A stretch of 8,240 nucleotides of DNA, from positions 1 through 8,240 of the forward strand of contig MNYE01000092.1 of assembly GCA_001873005.1 (NCBI GenBank), written 5' to 3'. Numbering within the stretch: the stretch's first letter is position 1; the number at the start of each line of letters is the position of its first letter. Position numbers and translations under genes: made by a program. This document shows, piece by piece, positions 6,555 to 8,240 of this stretch. The notes under the pieces were generated by a model. That model searched no databases and was not told the DNA's origin. It saw only the letters and a program-made list of their open reading frames with translations. Source of the DNA: Dehalococcoidia bacterium CG2_30_46_9. Its GTDB lineage: Bacteria > Chloroflexota > Dehalococcoidia > GIF9 > AB-539-J10.

Positions 6555-7775
6555 TTAAATAACCCCCATTGCTTTTAGCTTAATTAGATCCTCTTTAGTA
6601 TATCCTAGAAGGTCACAATATACCTTTTCATTGTGCTGACCTAAGAGAGGTGCCGGCCTCCTTACTTCCCAAGATGTCCTCTCCGTCTTAAAAGGACATC
6701 CAGGATATTTAATCTTTCCTGCCTCAGGATGTTCTATCTCGACAAAGAATCCTCGTTCATTGAAGTGCGGATCATTAACTACCTCTTTGGGAGTTTGAAT
6801 GGCAGCCCCAGGGACCCCTGCTTTTTGAGCTTTTTCTGTGGCTTCCCTCTTGGTCAGTTCCACCAGCCAGGGAAGAAAAATAGCTTCAAATTCACCTCTA
6901 TGGCTTAAGTCAGCCAGATCCTTAAACCTAGGATTCTCTAATAGTTCAGGCATTTCCAGCATTTTAACCCATCTTGGCCAGAAGACAGGTTCACCTCCAG
7001 CATACTCCACAAACCCATCCTTACATGGATATCTTCCATGAGGCATGATAAGAAGACCCATGCGATGTGCCCTAAAAAAAGTGGTTCCTCCTGAATAGGC
7101 AAAGGAAAGAAGATTTGTCGTTCTCCTATCAGCACTGCATTCCTGAGTTTCTATAATAGATATATCCACGTGTTGTCCTATACCCTGGAACTTACTAGCA
7201 ATCAAAGCACCCATGGTAGCTACCGCAGCCACTGTGCCAGCTTGATATTGAACTACTGAACCTGCCAGTTTTAACGGCCGCTCAGGTAATCCTGTGGAGA
7301 TCATTGCCCCGCCCATACCATATAGGATTATCTCCGAAGCTTTATAATCTCTATAAGGTCCAGTTTGACCAAAGTTAGAAATAGAGGTCATCACCAACTT
7401 TGAGTTAATTTGCTTTAGGGTTTCGTAATCTAACCCCAAGCTTGGCATTACCCTGGGCTCAAAGTTCTCCACTAATACATCGGCCCATTTTACTAAGTCC
7501 TTAAAAATCTTAATCCCTAACTTTGTCTTTAGATTAAGGGTAATCCCCTTCTTATTCGTATTTAAATAAAGAAAAAGCCCGCTTTTCTCAAGATGGGGCT
7601 CATCTTTTAAGAAAGGTCCCAATCTTCGGGCACCATCTCCTTCACCAGGCTTTTCTACTTTGATAACCTCAGCTCCATAATTAGCCAAAAGCTTGGTACA
7701 GTAAGGTCCAGCAATATAATGAGTGAGGTCTAAAACTCTAACATTGGACAAAGCTTGCTGGAAATGCTTTTTCAT
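6555..7775 (-). CDS. Class III (CaiB/BaiF) CoA-transferase homologue with Gln at the catalytic Asp position
   Basis: This 406-residue protein has all the family landmarks: VRVLDLTHYIAGPYC and GAEVIKVEKPGEGD near the N-terminus, LNTNKKGITLNL, FGQTGPYRDYKASE, GIGQHVDIS, and a C-terminal PLLGQHNEKVYCDLLG. Counting back from the GQ of GIGQ, the residue at the catalytic Asp position is Gln176 (VVQYQAG; codon CAA at 7248-7250), while the adjacent 432-residue paralogue has Asp. The usual acyl-aspartyl intermediate could not form here, so this is probably a structural or substrate-binding subunit of a heteromer with the downstream protein. Start choice: an in-frame TAA lies just upstream and the ATG precedes the conserved N-terminus. 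AGAGG at about 10 nt is a modest ribosome site. The preceding 102 bp (7776-7877) hold no complete gene, only a small TTG-started frame that ends at this start. Confidence 0.85.
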   Translation of the reverse strand: MKKHFQQALSNVRVLDLTHYIAGPYCTKLLANYGAEVIKVEKPGEGDGARRLGPFLKDEPHLEKSGLFLYLNTNKKGITLNLKTKLGIKIFKDLVKWADVLVENFEPRVMPSLGLDYETLKQINSKLVMTSISNFGQTGPYRDYKASEIILYGMGGAMISTGLPERPLKLAGSVVQYQAGTVAAVATMGALIASKFQGIGQHVDISIIETQECSADRRTTNLLSFAYSGGTTFFRAHRMGLLIMPHGRYPCKDGFVEYAGGEPVFWPRWVKMLEMPELLENPRFKDLADLSHRGEFEAIFLPWLVELTKREATEKAQKAGVPGAAIQTPKEVVNDPHFNERGFFVEIEHPEAGKIKYPGCPFKTERTSWEVRRPAPLLGQHNEKVYCDLLGYTKEDLIKLKAMGVI

Positions 7776-7829
7776 GACCCAGAATACCTCTTAACGTTTA
7801 TTTCTATCCTCAAAGCCTCGGGCCTCCTT
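7772..7829 (-). promoter_or_regulatory. Orphan Shine-Dalgarno with 13-codon mini-frame ending at the next start (ATGA overlap)
   Basis: A consensus AAGGAGG (7829-7823) stands about 47 nt before the 406-residue CoA-transferase, too far to serve its ATG. Nine bases after it, a TTG opens a 13-codon frame (7813-7772) whose TGA overlaps the ATG of the transferase as ATGA. This could be a leader peptide that couples translation, or the Shine-Dalgarno could be coincidental. No similarity of the short peptide to anything is recognised. Confidence 0.25.
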
Positions 7830-7877
7830 AAGTTTGAGAGCTCTACTCCACATAAAGTATATAGCCAGTGTTACAAC

Positions 7878-8240
7878 CTATCTATATGGTCGCACTACAG
7901 ATATGTCTGCCTCGGTAGTAATGACTCCCTCTGCCATCAAGTCAGAGATTTCGTCTTCGCTAAATCCTAAAATCTCCCTATATACGTAGAAGTTGTCCTC
8001 ACCAAGGCAGGGCGCAGCTTTCCAGAGGCGGTATGGAGTTTTGGAGAAGCGAAAAGCTGGTGCATGATAGGCGTGCCTTCCTATGAATGTGTGGTTTAGG
8101 AATACATAGTGCTTCCTGTATTTTAATTGAGGGTTATTAAATAGGTCTTCTCCAGTGGCTACTATCCCGGCGGGCACACCAGCATCTTGAAGCAATTGCA
8201 TCGCTTGTTCAGGCATGTAGTTCAAAGTCCAGTGTGCTAT
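7878..8240 (-). CDS. Class III (CaiB/BaiF) CoA-transferase, C-terminal part (cut by window edge)
   Basis: The open frame runs in from the right edge and covers 120 codons before TAG. It begins IAHWTLNYMPEQAM, the helix that precedes the family motif LLQDAGVPAGIVATGEDL. It then has NNPQLKYRKHYVFLNH and the terminal APCLGEDNFYVYREILG, all typical of the small and C-terminal domains of CaiB/BaiF enzymes. The catalytic Asp would lie outside the window. The TTG at 8225-8223 is internal, not the real start. Its C-terminal end is closer to the 432-residue protein (PCLGE-x-N-x-YVYRE) than to the 406-residue one. It is the first visible gene of the operon, 102 bp upstream of the next, so the locus has at least three CoA-transferases, perhaps serving two CoA-transfer steps or dimer combinations. 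Confidence 0.85.
   Translation of the reverse strand: MAHWTLNYMPEQAMQLLQDAGVPAGIVATGEDLFNNPQLKYRKHYVFLNHTFIGRHAYHAPAFRFSKTPYRLWKAAPCLGEDNFYVYREILGFSEDEISDLMAEGVITTEADISVVRPYR

Noticed and set aside
8223..8225. TTG as the start of the right-edge CoA-transferase
   Set aside because: The frame continues upstream to the window edge with family-typical residues (IAHW), so the gene is cut, not short.
388..8240. Assignment as a true toluene (bbs) or naphthalene (bns) degradation operon
   Set aside because: No fumarate-adding glycyl-radical enzyme, acyl-CoA dehydrogenase or crotonase-type hydratase is visible, and the MaoC pair and HMGS-like fusion do not belong to those clusters. Only the logic is similar.

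Overview
The window comes from a bacterium of moderate GC. All nine genes lie on the minus strand, so transcription runs from right to left. The gene content (several class III CoA-transferases, thiolase/DUF35 genes and MaoC hydratases) suggests a CoA-ester-centred metabolism. A membrane-bound pyrophosphatase start and a palindromic intergenic repeat of a kind I associate with sediment Chloroflexota (Dehalococcoidia-like) or Desulfobacterota genomes point to an anaerobic or subsurface lineage. That taxonomic guess is weak and rests on memory, not on a search.

Layout in transcription order: the C-terminal 120 codons of a class III (CaiB/BaiF) CoA-transferase (8240-7878), cut by the window edge; two complete class III CoA-transferases (7775-6555 and 6553-5255) separated by one base; a 152-bp AT-rich gap with a possible extended -10 promoter; a fusion of an HMG-CoA-synthase-like domain to a DUF35 zinc-ribbon/OB-fold domain (5102-3687); a thiolase (3673-2462); two MaoC/hotdog proteins (2423-1947 and 1918-1445); a palindromic repeat (1361-1457) that supplies the stop codon of the second MaoC gene; and an MFE-2-type short-chain dehydrogenase (1323-388). 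The operon ends in a good Rho-independent terminator (354-375). Its U-tract overlaps a strong sigma70-type promoter (326-355) that drives the next unit: the N-terminus of a membrane pyrophosphatase (HppA, 254-1), with a hairpin in its leader.

How the genes fit together (inference): the CoA-transferases load CoA on a carboxylic acid, the MaoC pair hydrates the enoyl-CoA to a (3R)-hydroxyacyl-CoA, the MFE-2-like SDR oxidises it, and the thiolase with its HMGS-like/DUF35 partner cleaves (or condenses) the 3-oxoacyl-CoA. The logic resembles the anaerobic bbs/bns pathways for benzylsuccinate-type acids (CoA-transferase pair, DUF35 plus thiolase, SDR), but a MaoC pair stands where those use a crotonase. 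No acyl-CoA dehydrogenase or fumarate-adding enzyme is visible here, and the substrate cannot be read from the sequence.

The most unusual feature is that three steps appear to pair a catalytically intact protein with a degenerate relative. One CoA-transferase has the catalytic Asp and its neighbour has Gln. One MaoC has Asp/His and its neighbour has Asp/Tyr. An intact thiolase sits next to an HMGS-like domain in which the expected Glu, Cys and His are Thr, Leu and Tyr.
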